From: Tetragonia tetragonoides
Taxonomy: Eukaryota > Streptophyta > Magnoliopsida > Caryophyllales > Aizoaceae
Direction of reading: 5' to 3'
NCBI GenBank assembly: GCA_038025085.1
Contig: CM076140.1
Span: forward strand, 18,412,001 to 18,476,000
Length of the DNA stretch: 64,000 nucleotides
Under the pieces are notes generated by a model. That model worked only from the letters and a program-made list of their open reading frames with translations. It did no database searches and had not been told where the DNA came from. The position numbers and the translations under genes were made by a program. Positions 1-11,160 of the stretch are shown here, piece after piece (the stretch's first letter is position 1; every line of letters starts with the position of its first letter).

Positions 1-66
1 AAACAATCCAAACCAATACTAAAACAGTAAAACCCATATACGCAGAAGTAACAAAGTGAATTATAC

Positions 67-300
67 CTTCGGCGACGGCTTGGTGGATTCCGTGGTGGCT
101 TGGTGCAGTTCGTAAGGCGGTTCAAAGACTGAATAAGATTTTCTACTTATTTGCGTCTTCTGCACTTTGTCTATGGAGGAGAAGAGACGAAGGGACGAGC
201 GGCGGATGAGAGAGGAGGAGGAGCAGCGGATGAGAGAGGAGGAGCGGCGGAGTTTGGTGGTGGGTTAGGGTTTGAAGTTCAGATACAGAGAGAGAAGAGA
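67..300 (-). other. Possible 5' UTR exon of a gene leaving the window on the left
   Basis: Read on the minus strand this is a pyrimidine-rich CT tract, then a telo-box (AAACCCTAAC, plus positions 264-273), then purine-poor leader sequence without an ATG, ending in a good splice donor (GAAG/GTATAA, exon end at 67). That is the usual look of a plant 5' UTR exon with an intron in the leader. The coding part would lie left of the window. No product can be named. The short ORFs here are low-complexity and are not proposed as genes. Confidence 0.3.
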
Positions 301-316
301 GAGAGTAGAGAGAGGA

Positions 317-376
317 GCCCACGCGACTAATGTTGTTTTTTTTTTCCTTTTGCCACGCCCACGCGACTAATGTTGT
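317..376. repeat. 20-bp direct repeat, two copies
   Basis: The 20-bp word gcccacgcgactaatgttgt occurs at 317-336 and exactly again at 357-376, separated by a T/C-rich 20-bp spacer. It is too long for a typical DNA-transposon target duplication with so small an insert; slippage or a short tandem duplication is likelier. Confidence 0.6.
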
Positions 377-399
377 AATGTTCCAAAAAGCAAAAGTCA

Positions 400-566
400 A
401 ATCCGTTGGGTCAGACCCGACCCGACCCGGACCCAACCCGGGAATTTCGGGTTTTATCGGGTTCGGTCAATTACGGGTCTCAGGTCAATTTTTCGGGTTT
501 CGGTCGGGTTTAAAGCAGGTCGAGTTCGAGTCGGTTTTCGGGTCGGGTCAATTTTTGCCAGCTCTA
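400..566 (-). mobile_element. hAT-like terminal fragment rich in GGGTC motifs
   Basis: The stretch is dense in GGGTC/GACCC and TCGGGT motifs and ends at 566. On the minus strand it starts TAGAGCTGGCAAAAATTGAC, which resembles hAT termini (TAGRG-type start followed by subterminal GACCC repeats). The other terminus and an 8-bp duplication are not visible, so it is a fragment at best. Confidence 0.4.
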
Positions 567-812
567 ATAAAGACTACTGGCCCTATTTAACAAACACCTT
601 GAGGCCAAAATTGCTTCCAGGTGGACTTGTAGGTATAGGATCCATGTGTTTGAATGATGAATTCAGAGATGTAGACGACAGCTGAGGTTTTAGCCATTGT
701 TCACAATCCTGCGTTATTCTATTTACAGCTGTCTTCAGACATCTAAAAAGCCACAGTGAAGAGAATATCAATAAGTTGAACGCTATATCATAGAAAAATT
801 AGACAAAAGGTG

Positions 813-972
813 TTTTTTTAGGATAACATGGGTGTCCAAGCTTTGGCTGACTAATCCCATGGGCCCTGAAGTTAACGACGGTAAAACCTCCAGTGGCTCT
901 GAGGGGATTTGAACCTGGGACCTCTGGAATATTTCTCAGAGGTCTTACCAGCTGAGCTACCCCCTCAGGGTT
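813..972 (-). mobile_element. Au-type tRNA-derived SINE with target-site duplication
   Basis: On the minus strand the head is tRNA-like, with a Pol III A box TAGCTCAGCTGG (plus 948-959) and a B box GGTTCAAATCC (plus 905-915). The body has the Au-family words GGGATTAGTC and CTTGGACACCC, and it ends in a short A run (plus 813-819 as T). It is flanked by a 17-bp imperfect duplication, 796-812 and 973-989, differing at two positions. SINEs of this type are copied by LINE enzymes. The tRNA part has a poor D stem and an enlarged anticodon loop, so it is not a working tRNA gene. Confidence 0.82.
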
Positions 973-989
973 AAATTAGACGAAATGTG

Positions 990-1408
990 TTAACACAGCT
1001 GATCAAGGAGGGCAGCAAATCGAGGAGGGCGGGGGGGGGGGGGGGGGGGGAACGAAATAGATCAGCTGGCCCCTCAATGGCATCAAGAAACCATACATGA
1101 ACAGGAAACTGGGACAACTATTGAAGAAGAGAAGGAGCGAAAGACAATAAAGTAAACAGCAAAGAGCAAACAAAAACATAGTTACTTACAATTAAGAGAC
1201 TCAGAAAGACCTTTACTATTTCTTTTGCTGTCTTGATGGCCAAACGCTTCAAACACAAAATAATAATAAATCTCGAACATTTGGCATAACCCCTGTAAAA
1301 ATAAAACAAATCAAGAAGTAAAATTGTTACCCAAGGGAGAGGTCAAAATTACCTCAAACTATAATACAAACAGCAAGAAAGACAAATACACTAGGAAAAC
1401 ACACACTG
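990..1408. other. Spacer with a G20 run; no gene seen
   Basis: It holds an uninterrupted run of 20 G at 1031-1050, followed by AT-rich sequence without a supported gene or repeat. Short ORFs here have no recognisable features. Confidence 0.6.
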
Positions 1409-3080
1409 ATAGACATAGACAATAGGAAGCAGAGTAGAGAATTATGGATCATCAATCAGATTACTGGAGAAATCGTTTGACCAGTACTACTGCCAGACCC
1501 TAGTTCTGCATTCCCAGCTATAAAACATCAAGTAATGGATATGATTTCTTAGAAAATATGGGCTATAACAAAATGAGGAAAGCCGCTAAACAAACTGGCA
1601 AATTTGGGACAAAAAAACTCATGTAATTGGTCTTCATTGTCATTGCTAAAGTCAAACCAATTTAACTCATGAACAGATTTTGGTACCAATTTAAAAACAA
1701 AACTTGCTATATATAATTGAATTAATTGATCCAAGAAAACAGTAATTAGAAGAAGGAAGAAATTAATTAAAAGAAAGGACCATAGGAAGACATACCCGGT
1801 TCACAATATAGAGACTCACTTGGTCTACCCACACCAGCACCGATCCGTTGAAGTCGAACACTATCATCTGAGCAAGGGTCGTAAAAGCTGTAGTTGATTT
1901 GGGCGAGTGCCATGATCTGACCAGCTTCAATCAAGTGTAGAATCCCTTGACCAGATACATCACATTCAACAAGGCGAAGTCCTATTCTAAACCACAAAAG
2001 GACTAAATACAAGTCCTGGAATGCAATAGCAAGGCAGGGATCGAAGCATAACTGGTAACGGGGGCGACTCGTCCATCGTACTGCTAATCCGGAAGGAGAG
2101 CTTGGAGTTGAGCCATAAATGAAGGCAAAGGAGGCGAAAATCACCAGAGGCATCAACAAGTTCAAAGCCCCAGTACACAAATTTGAGGCGAGCTGGACGA
2201 TCACAAGCGAAAAGAGCATTGCAACCCAGGCTAGATAAAATAAATCAAATTGCATCAAAAGAGAATCCGTGATTAATCTTACAGCAATAAATTCCTTGAA
2301 CTCTTACCTTTTCAAGGAAACAAAAATTATTGTAAAACAATAATAAAACAATGAAACTAAAAGGGTGATCCAAACGATGTGTCCAAAGGGTCTAAAGTCT
2401 AAACCCTCCCATGAGAACAACACCACACAAACCAACATGAGTCTCTGGACAATAATTAAACTATTACCATTCAAAAACCCAAAAAGGAATCTCTGTCAAA
2501 AAATGATGAAAAATAGTTGCAAATCCAACAGGGACCTCGGGCGTATGAAAAACTTTAGGAAAAGGTACAAACTTAACGATTAGCATGGATTTTAGACTCT
2601 TAACAAGTAGTTACAGAATCCCTTATCCAAAAAAAAAAAAAAGAAAAGAAAAAAAGAACAAAAAAGTATGGGTCTCACGAGTCACGACTTGAGACTCCCA
2701 ACAAGACAGAATATGAAGATACTTAGTGAGGAGCTCAGTAAGGACTGTTGCAGCATGCGACTTTCTGGGATAGTGTCATGATCCAAACTAGTCCAGAGGG
2801 CCAACACCACCCAGCCATCACTAGTCTCCTGGACGACATAACCCAAACAGGATTGTCAGTAACAAATCCAACAAGGGCATCTAGCATATGAAAAACTTCA
2901 GGTAAAGATACGATCATAAGGCTTAATCACCTGTCTTTTGTTGGCTGAAGGAAGACAAAGTTCAGTCGGTATTTTAATTGTCACATGAAGGGCGCCATTA
3001 TCTAGAGTTCCCTTGTTCCATGCCAGCCCCAGATTAGCTTTAACCTGACCTGCATGATACAAAAACTCTGTGTGACCTCC
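1409..3080 (-). other. Distal part of duplicated locus, unit A (unidentified gene remnant)
   Basis: The segment 1409-2745 is homologous along its length to 12530-13892 at roughly 80-90% identity by eye with small indels. An open minus-strand stretch (1767-2258) begins with a hydrophobic segment and ends near two donor-like sites, but the same reading is broken in the other copy, so coding is doubtful. A sub-block containing a PEVFH-like reading occurs twice in this unit (around 2340-2580 and 2710-2930) and once in unit B (13500-13750). At 2930-3060 an exon-like piece lies between an AG and a GT. I do not recognise a protein family. Confidence 0.5.
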
Positions 3081-3092
3081 ATTGTTTAATCA

Positions 3093-4103
3093 TCACAGCC
3101 CTAAAGTCCAACCAGATAAAAGCCATTCCTCTCCAACCAGATACACCACGGGATGGCCATACAAATACACCTCCAAAACAGCCGCCCATCCTTGCCTCGA
3201 CTCATTTGCTGCAAAACGCAGCTGTAAAAAATCAACCACCGTGGCAGGACACACAAAACTCTCCCCCTTCCACAATCTACTCCATAGTGCACGAGCAAAG
3301 TCACACATGATAAACAGGTGCAAACAATTCTCCCCATCATGACAGCACATCACTCAAACGCCAGGTAAGAGTGGCCAACCAGGCCTCCGTCGCTGCACCA
3401 TATCATAGGTATTCACCCTACCAAGCACCAAAGTCCACACAAAAGCACGAACCTTCAACGGTACCTTAGACTTCCAGATAAAAGTGGCTAGTAGAAACTG
3501 TGAAGGGAGGCTAAGCTAGTGAAAGGACTTTCAAGTGAAAACCCCAGAAGGGTGGCCAATCCAAGTCCTAGAGTCATCCGTGGGGACGAGATCATCCGTG
3601 GGGATGAGAGTGGTCGAGTGGAGGACACTCATAAGGGTAATGATCTCCTCCATCTCTCTATCCCAAGACCCACCCGTGACTGAGTAAAAAGCATACACGG
3701 GCGCCCCATGAAGGGTGGACAATCTAAAAACCCGGGAATACGCGGAAGAGAAAGGAATACCCTTCCACGCATCCTCCCAGAACCGTACCCGATTACCATT
3801 ACTCACATTTAACCTGACCGGTGGAAAGTAAAAAGATGATACCGGAGAAATGAACCTCCAGAGACAGGGGTGGGAAACAGCGGAACCAGCATGGGCGTAC
3901 TATCCATTGTGCTGAAGGCCGTACTTGCTCCTGATAACTCGGTGCCATAGGGAGTGAGACTCTAGGGGGAACCGCCGCAACCATTTACCCACTAACAAGA
4001 TGCTTTGGGACACCAATCTACCGAAACTCAACCCTCTCTCAGACTTAGGCCTACACACATGCTCCGAACTGACCAAGTGATCACGTCTACTCTCCCCTGA
4101 CAA
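3093..4103 (-). pseudogene. LINE ORF2 C-terminal region with zf-RVT domain
   Basis: In minus-strand order: 4103-3900 reads CRPKSERGLSFGRL and SLWHRVIRSKYG, the post-RT region of plant L1 ORF2. Then 3806-3531 begins GNGNRVRFWEDAWKG-like (here SNGNRVRFWEDAW), a signature of this family. Then 3353-3093 reads ENCLHLFIMCDFARALW, the zf-RVT Cys/His segment, followed in another frame by IPWCIWLERN, the usual WxIWxERN end motif. Several frame changes are needed to join these, so it is non-functional. Confidence 0.75.
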
Positions 4104-4149
4104 ATCAAAGGAAGTCCCTCATCATTCTCTTGATTTGATTAGCTACACT

Positions 4150-4770
4150 TAGGGATGAGCAAAGCCGAATATCCGCTCATTTTTTTATAAAGCGGAGCGG
4201 ATATCCACTTTTTCGGATCGGCAAAAACCCGATCTGTATCCGATCCGCTTTTCGGATATCCGGTTAAAGCGGATCGGATCTGCGGACAACTGTATCCGGT
4301 TTAGTTTTATTAATTTTTTCCCATTTTATTTAATTTCCAACTTTTTATTTAAATTTGAACCTCACTAATTGTATCAAATCCTCTCAAATTGCATCAGAAA
4401 ATTTAAAATGGAGTAATGTCAAGTTTTAAAAGTTGAATTTACCTGTTATAAGCATCTGTGATGTAGTATATTCAGTTTTACTTGGCCAAATGTCCGCAAG
4501 TAGAATAAAAATTAACAAATATATTGTTAATGACATGATTCAACACACAACAAAAGCAACTTAAATACAAAATCACTTGTCACTTGTTATTTTACTAAAA
4601 TTAGTATGTTTTTAATAAATAAATAAATACGGATCGGAAATAGGATATCCGTTTTGTGAAAATCATGATCCGTATCCGCTACGTTTTTACTCCAAAAAAA
4701 CGGGATCGGTTCGGATCGGATATCCGCATTTCGGATAAAAAGCGGATCGGATCGGCGGATCAGGATGCTC
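4150..4770. mobile_element. Non-autonomous hAT-like element inserted in the LINE
   Basis: The termini are TAGGGATGAGCA on the left and TGCTCCCAA on the right, whose complement starts TTGGGAGCA, an imperfect inverted repeat. Both subterminal regions are packed with GGATCGGATATCCG-type motifs, while the core is AT-rich and non-coding. This is the usual appearance of small plant hAT derivatives. The LINE reading frame resumes on both sides. Instead of an 8-bp duplication it is flanked by a roughly 39-bp diverged repeat of LINE sequence (4111-4149 and 4788-4826). Confidence 0.55.
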
Positions 4771-4815
4771 CCAACTAACCAAGTGAGGAAATCCCTCATC
4801 AATCTTTCAATCCAA

Positions 4816-6505
4816 TTAGCTACACTGACTGGAATCCGAAAGAAGGACAGATAATAAAGAGGAATACTCACTAGGCAAGACTGTAGGATAGTAGGGTCTA
4901 GAGACCACCGGCTCCGAAAAGAGAAATACACCCCCCTTCCACCCATCAAGACGTTTAGCCACTCTAGAGTCCACCGGCTCCCAAAAGGACACGGACGAGG
5001 GGTTACCTCCGAGAGGGACCCCTAGGTAGGTGAGGTAGGTGAGCGGCCACTCTTGCACCTGACAGCCAACTAAGGTAGCCAAAGAATCCAACAAGTGCTC
5101 CCCAACGTTAATCCCAGCCAAAACTACACTTAGCCCCGACACTATCTCGAAAAAACCCGGAAAAGCGTGAGGACCCTCTTAAAGCCGTCAACATCGGTAG
5201 AAAGGAATAAAATCGTATCATCGCCAAACTGTAAGTGGGAAACCAACACCCTCTCTCGACTCACTCGAAAACCCTCAACCTGACCACACTCCACACCCAT
5301 ATCTAACATTCGTCCTAGCACGTCAACGACCAACGTAAAGAGGAAGGGAGACAAAGGGTCCCCTGGAAGAAGTGAACCACTCGCGGGCAACACCATTATT
5401 GAGGACCGTGAAAGTCGCATTAGATAAACAACCCCTAATCCACCAACACCACCTCCCTCCAAAACCTTTCCTATCCATCACTCACTAACCAGATTATAAG
5501 CCTTCCCGAAATCCAGCTAAAAAACAACTCCCGGAAAACTAGAACGCCGAACGTCATCCACCACCTCGTTAGCCACCAAAGCAGCATCGAGGATCTGGCG
5601 CCCCTCCACAAAAGCACTTTGAGCCACCAAGATCGTATCGGATAAGACACACCCAAGTCGAGAACATAAAACCTTAGTAATAATCTTACACACACTCGTG
5701 ACCAGACTAGTCGGTCGGAAATCCGTGACTGTAAAGGACCGATCCTTCTTAGGAACAAGAGTGATGAAATTTGAGTTCATGCTCTCACCTATCACCCAAG
5801 TCGCATGATACTAAAAACTCCAAGCAAGTCCTCACTGATCACCTCTCAACACTCCTGGAAAAAAGCCATAGTAAAACCATCGAGACCCAAGGACTTCTCC
5901 CTATCCATCCCAAAGACCGCATCCCTAATCTCCTCTAACTCAAAAGGTTTCTCTAGGCACTCTCTAAAATGGTGGGAAATAGGGGACCACTCTACCCCCT
6001 CAATCATAGGCCTATCTCGCACATCTTCCCCAAACAGACCTCTATAAAACTCTATACTCTACGTGCTATCCTGTGACTCTCTCCCCTATGCCAGTCTCCA
6101 ACTCCCTAAAAAAATTCCTCCGTTGCCGCCCATTAACAACCTTAAAAAACAATCTGGAACTCACATCTCCTACCCTAGCCCACCTAACCTTCATCTTCTC
6201 CCTCTGCCTCTGTCTCTCCTTCATTAAAACCTCCTCCAAACTATTCTTCAACTCAACACTCTTCCTCAAAAGATTCTCGTCATGCCCCCCGGTACTCAAA
6301 GCTGGACGCCTGAAGCCAAAATCTCCTTAAGAATCTCCCCTTTTACAACGCTCACATGCCCAAAGACCTTGTTATTCCAAACTTTTAACTTTTCCTTAAC
6401 AAACCACAACCTCCTCATAAAACAATAGCCACGCCACCCCTCCACCTCACAACTCGTCCACCACTCCCTAACCCTAGCCCCAAAGTCCGCATGAGTAGTC
6501 CACAT
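4816..6505 (-). pseudogene. LINE reverse transcriptase and preceding linker
   Basis: The linker at 6505-6066 reads VREWWTSCEVEGWRGYCF and RWARVGDVSSRLFFKVV, typical of plant L1 between endonuclease and RT. RT motifs follow: FITLVPKKD and ITKVLCSRL, then SAFVEGRQILDAALVANE (5795-5517), then GDPLSPFLFTLVVDVL and HLQFGDDTILFL (5462-5142). The catalytic box has FGDD where the family has F/YADD. The RT continues as VANWIERLMRDFL to about 4800, where the hAT-like insertion begins. At least two frameshifts separate these blocks. Confidence 0.82.
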
Positions 6506-6536
6506 GTTCTCAAAGCGGAACGATGTCCGACCCCAC

Positions 6537-7230
6537 TTACTTAATGGGAGCCGACTTGAGGACGGGGAAAATTATCAGAACAAGAACGAGGCAACACCTC
6601 CTCAAAATCATTAGTAACAAGAAACGATCAATGAAGGACGCCGCATTACGCCTCCCACTAACACTCCACGTAAAATGGGCGTTACTCAAGGGAAGATCAC
6701 TAATAGCAGACTCCCTAATAAAATAATCGAACTCCCTCCTCCCCCCAGTCAAACCCCTGCCCCGTCTCTCCCCCGCCTACCGTTTCACGTTAAAATCATC
6801 CCCAATGACCCACCTAGGGGAACACGGCCCATCAAGGGCAGCTAACTCCTCAATTATCAAAAAAAAAAAAGGGCAGCTAACTCCTCCCACAAAGAAGCAC
6901 GATCAGCAGCCCCACACCACTGCCCCCGGCCTCTAACCCTCAGAAGAACCGAGACAGTGAAAAAAACAAAATGAACCTCAACTTGAGTTGCAAAACGAGT
7001 ATCCTACACAATAAGAGTACCCAGCGACGCACCCACCGAAGGCAAACAAACTCAATCCTTAGAACCGGTCTCCCAAAGGCTCCAAACAAAAAACGAATCA
7101 ACACACTCGACGTTCGTCTCCTGAAACAACAACACATCTGGAGACGCTCGACTAACCACCTCCCAAACTAAGCCCCGCTTCTCAACCCTTCCCAGACCAT
7201 TAACATTCCAACTAAGGAGCTTCTTTTAAA
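6537..7230 (-). pseudogene. LINE ORF2 endonuclease domain
   Basis: The minus strand at about 7230 reads WNVNGLGRVEKRGLVWEVV followed by PDVLLFQETN, the start of the exonuclease-endonuclease-phosphatase fold that nicks target DNA in L1 elements. The C-terminal part at 6752-6537 reads FDYFIRESAISDLPLSNAHF then TWSVSGRRNAASFIDRFL, matching the DLPL-FTWS-RLDRFL region. An in-frame TGA soon after the N-terminal motif and further frame changes show that the domain is dead. Confidence 0.75.
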
Positions 7231-7499
7231 ACCATAGTACCCCAACTCCTACGGCCTTCAACCTCCACAAACATTAAGTGGAGTATGAAGGCCCTAAGCT
7301 CTCAGATGCCCACCCGACTCCTCTTACCCCTAACACTCGAAGGAGACACCTAAACATTTGCAACTTCCCCAACTTCCTCTGCAAAACACACCACCCTCAT
7401 GTCAAGGCTATCAACAAGAGCCCAAGGGTTATGATCGTCCCTTTCACAGTGGTGGGATAGTCACAACCGCCCCCGCCCCCGCCCCCCCGGCCTCGGAAT

Positions 7500-9519
7500 C
7501 CCCATTGCACAACGGAGTATCATTTGCTTCCGGAACTATCGATACAAAAGGGTACTCCCTCCCCAGTATCCACGTCACCCTTGCTTGCACCTGAAAAAAC
7601 ATTAACAGATAAAGGAAGGCTGGTTAGCAAAGGAGTTATCCGGAGCATTTTGGTTAGTAGCGACAAAAGGAGTATATAAAATACGTGAAGGGAAAGAAGT
7701 AATAATGTCCGTCGAAGCGCGCGCTCCCATGCTACTGGTACTTGGAGAACGAACAACACCATGAAGGGGCGCGAAAACCTGCTAGACCACCTCAACAATG
7801 TGCTCCTGCAAGTTAAAGAAATTAACCTGCTCACAAGCCTCGACCTCCTTATCCTCAAACTCCTGAAGGCCTTGCAAGAGTAAGCCCTCCCCATCATCAA
7901 ACAAACTGAAAAGATCATCCTACTCTTCAGTAAAGATTGAGCTCCAAAACGGGGTCCGACCCTGAACATTTGTCAAATCAAGCGTATTCTCCAGGCCCTG
8001 GTCCCGCCTCAACCGCAAATGATTTTCCACAGTGGGAGGCTCGATGAGAAACCCTTTGAAATCGAGACCCAACGACAGCCAACCAAGCCCCCACATAGCT
8101 AAGCTCCCCTAAAATGCCCCCTTGCGACCTCTTCGCCATAAATTACGTCACACTGCATTGTTGCCCATTCCCAACCACCTCCCCGACCCCCTTTTCATTA
8201 ACACCCCAGCCCCCCGGGCCACCCGCCTCACAACCAGCATCCTCCGAACCACCAGTACCTTCTCCCAAACCACCAGCCTCACTACCAGTACCCCTCAAGC
8301 CTCGAGCCGACCCTGTAAATGGGGTCTCATGCCCCACCGATGTTGTGGGAGAGGCTGCTCACCAACGGGACTGGCTTCCACCGGCACGTCCTCCACCAAA
8401 ACAATCTCAGTCGTGTCACCGCCGGCTCGTGTGGAGCAATCGTCCTGAAACTGTCCATGCCGTGACCAGGTCAGCATCCCCCGCGGGTCACCGGAAATAT
8501 CCACCGATGTCACGTCCTGGCGGTGACCGGAGCCCCCAGGTCATCGCTGGTCACCGGCGGCCTGCCGAGAATGGTCGCCCTGCCCCTTGCGCGTACTAAC
8601 ATTCAGAACAGGTCCTGTAGAGGTAACGGGCTGGTTACCCAACCTCTGGAAAGCAAACACCCTTGGTTCTAAAACTGGGCCTTTACCCTTGTCAATGGGC
8701 TCAGATTTATTAGGGCCTTTTACCCTGGTAACCCCCATTGAACCTTTTCCAACGTGGGCCATTCTGTTTGGGCCTCGATATAAAATCCTGATCAACCTCA
8801 ACTTGATTCCTTCCTTTGTCTAAAATAAACCTGAGGTGGCCCAAGCCTATTGATAGTTGAATTGAAATTCCCACGTGACATATTCTTGCTATCAAAAGCC
8901 CGGTCAAGTCTCCTTGTATCACGCGCAAGTATCTTGCGCAGCCAACTTCAGTGCGACCGTTACCAAATTGAGCACCAGCCTCCATCCGTCTCTCCCAGCC
9001 CCAGCGAACAGGAGGACGTGATTCATGAGTCACCTCCCCCCCGCCAGCCTCGGACCTCCTACTGTTCCGCCCGCACCTCCAGAGCCTTCCAATCAATCTC
9101 CATGGACCCATATGTTTTGCAGCACGGGACAGGGAGTGACTTTCAAAGCGGAGCAACCACGTGAACCCGCTCTGCAGCATCCATCATCACAACCCAACCT
9201 TCCCCCTTCCTCCCTTCTGGAATCGAACCGAAACTGGACGGCGATCAAACGACACCTTTTCAAATAAGGAGAACCGACCACCATTGTTCTCTACTATCCG
9301 AAGAACCAGAATATAGCCATCCCCCACACGCTAACGAAGCCAATGATCACGATCCTCTTCTCTCCATGATGATGATGTCGACTCAACCCACCATAAGAAC
9401 TCATCCTTCTTCATAAAGATATCATACTGATTACGTCTAGTAATCTCTGTAACACGATTAGAATACCCATAAAAATGTACAGAAAAAGTCTTCCAATCCA
9501 CATTAAAAGTGATCGCCAT
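7500..9519 (-). pseudogene. LINE ORF1-like protein remnant
   Basis: An ATG at 9519 opens MAITFNVDWKTFSVHFYG, followed by VTEITRRNQYDIFMKKDEF, EFLWWVESTSSSW, then (past a stop at 9331) GGRFSLFEKVSFDRRPVSV. This pattern (aromatic start, EI/V-T-R-R, WL/WW, GRF, basic end) is seen in ORF1 proteins of plant L1 lineages. The part below 9100 is compositionally biased, rich in Pro, Arg and Ser in all frames, and no continuous frame survives; the lower limit is approximate. Confidence 0.55.
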
Positions 9520-9877
9520 ATTGAAACACTCAAAAGGGAAAAAAAATCTAAATTGAAAAGGATGCCCTAGAAAGCTCCCAGAGCCCCCCACCGCCAGTGA
9601 GGAGGGTAATCTCCGGTGGTGACCTACTGCGCACACCGTTTTCTCTCTCACTTTCTCTCTCTCGAAGTCTCTCTCTAGAAGGGCAATTGAAAATTGATTT
9701 CAGTGCTATTCAAATGTCCCTTATCTTGAAGTTTTTCAGAAGAGATGTCAAAGATGGAAGTAAGCTTACTATCTCCTTTTATTTTTAAACCCTAATTATA
9801 TTTATTACATGGCAATGTATTCATGTGATTCAATCATGGAAGCAACAGTAATTTTTTTAAGAGTGCTTAATGAACTA

Positions 9878-9976
9878 TTGTACTTTTTCTTTTAGATAAA
9901 AGAAATTTTTATTAATCAAATACTGAAAGAATACAAAGGATGAGGATAAGGTACCCTCAATGATCTTTTGTACTTT
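9878..9976 (-). mobile_element. Very short 5'-truncated LINE tail with target-site duplication
   Basis: The minus strand carries only the end of a LINE 3' UTR: CTTTGTATTC...TTTGATTAATAAA followed by an A-rich tail (plus 9887-9967). The nine bases ttgtacttt flank it at 9878-9886 and 9968-9976. The same 3' UTR ending is found in the plus-strand tail at 10304-10535, so both come from one LINE family. Confidence 0.65.
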
Positions 9977-10303
9977 ATCTGGTCAGTTCACAACATAGGT
10001 CCACATAAAATCAGAAACTCAATGCAGTCGGAAATAAAACAAATATTTACCCTTAGGTGAGACGCACATAAAATCTGAGACCCAAACGCATGAAGTTTCC
10101 ATTACTTATTTAGGGGCCAAACGCATTCACTCACTTGGAGGAGTATATCGAAATCAAACAAATATTGACAAGGGATGCCCTTGTTAATTGAGCAAATTTA
10201 CAAAGTCTTCAGATTCTAATGGTAAATAAACAATGAGACTGGCAGAGCCGCAAAGGAAATTTTACGTATGGCTAGATATCATACATATCCTTTCAGTTGA
10301 TTC

Positions 10304-10535
10304 GGTTTCCGGGACTGGGAAAACTATTGATTACGTTTGGGATCACATAGTTTATTTGGCTTCTCTTTGGGCTAAGGCGGCGGGAGCCTTTAAGGGTGTT
10401 CCGTTGACTTTAGTTCAGCGCCATTGGCGTGATGTGTAGATAGTTTTCTGTTTATACTGAGGATATCTTATCCTCCATCTCTTTGTATTCATTATTATTT
10501 GATTAATAAAATTTTCTCTTATCTAAAAAAAAAAA
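10304..10535 (+). mobile_element. 5'-truncated LINE 3' end
   Basis: It encodes a LINE ORF2 C-terminus (YLASLWAKAAGAFKGVPLTL, then VQRHWRDV and a stop at 10437-10439), a 3' UTR with CTTTGTATTC and GATTAATAAA, and an A11 tail (10525-10535). Sequences flanking it at 10255-10303 and 10536 onward align with 15172-15222 and 15320 onward of unit B, which places the insertion inside the intron of the unit A GARP-like gene. About 95 bp of the intron present in B is missing in A. Confidence 0.75.
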
Positions 10536-10561
10536 TGTAATTATGCATACTAGTGTAGCGC

Positions 10562-11160
10562 TTACCAAACGTTTAATAGGAACAACCTGCGTGGAGGCAA
10601 GCTTGAACCATCAAGTGGTGTGAGTCCGTTTTTATAGAAGTCAGAATCACTTGGAACTTGAGCACAACCGCGGGTTAAGGACCAAGTGGGTGGTTTACGT
10701 TTATGTTCAGGATCAGTACTCAGGAGAATCTCCCTTGCTATGCCCAAACAGAACTGAGAGGAAACACGGCCATGATTTTGTCGTCAAAGAGCTCAAAATT
10801 GCCTCAGTGTAACAGCCTTGTGAAACAGATCTCCACCACCTAAAACCCCTACTGCAGCCTTAATTTTGTCCTCGAAACAAATAGGCGCAGAGTCTGTAGG
10901 ATAATCTCTTTCCCAAAACATCTCTAGCATGTTGTATACGGCCGCGTAGCTCCAGTTCAAGCGGCCTGAGGTTGAGCCACCTTCCTCGTCCACAACTTCA
11001 AGGACTTGCTCCTGCACCTCCTCTACTGTCACCTTCCGAGTCCTTGGTTACCGCTAAATATGATGCTCACAACCCAGTCTCTTCATTGGCTTCACAAATC
11101 TCCTGGAACGCTCCCTCCCTATCTTCAAATACTCATCTAATTCTACTCTCGTCATCTCCT
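10562..11160 (-). pseudogene. Unit A copy of the GARP-like multi-module gene (exon 1 remnant)
   Basis: It is co-linear with exon 1 of the unit B gene. It starts near an ATG at 11155 and reads through module 1 (FVKPMKRLGCEHH, VTVEEVQEQVLEVVDEE, YNMLEMFW), then module 2 (CFEDKIKAAVGVLGGGDLFH, then LGIAREIL), then the proline-rich tail (SSLPPRRL) to 10562. Stops occur just after the GCEHHI codons and within module 2, and there is at least one frameshift after GGGDLFHKAVT. No MITE interrupts module 2 here, which shows the uninterrupted ancestral state at the site where unit B carries one. The counterpart of exon 2 is not found in this unit. Confidence 0.7.

Larger units (their letters stand above)
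3081..9680 (-). mobile_element. L1-type LINE, dead, full or nearly full length
   Basis: The minus strand carries the plant L1 order: an ORF1-like protein from 9519, an AP-type endonuclease (about 7230-6537), a linker, reverse transcriptase (about 5800-4816) and a C-terminal zf-RVT region ending at 3093. Stops and frameshifts interrupt all parts. No 3' UTR or poly-A is visible: the C-terminal coding region abuts the gene remnant at 3080, so the 3' end appears lost. It lies between the GARP-containing part and the distal part of unit A, parts that are close together in unit B, so it probably separated them on insertion. Confidence 0.8.

Noticed and set aside
143..436. 97-codon minus ORF at the left end
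   Set aside because: Low-complexity CT-rich leader sequence; a 5' UTR explains it better.
905..968. tRNA gene on the minus strand
   Set aside because: It has Pol III boxes but a poor D stem and an oversized anticodon loop, and it is the head of a SINE with target duplications.
1767..2258. 163-codon minus ORF as a membrane protein gene
   Set aside because: The homologous block in unit B has shifts and stops at the same places, and no family is recognised.
8114..8599. 161-codon plus ORF rich in Pro
   Set aside because: Shadow of the LINE on the minus strand in a GC-rich stretch.
3081..9700. Target-site duplication of the large LINE
   Set aside because: Neither end gives a convincing pair of matching flanks; the 3' end seems lost.
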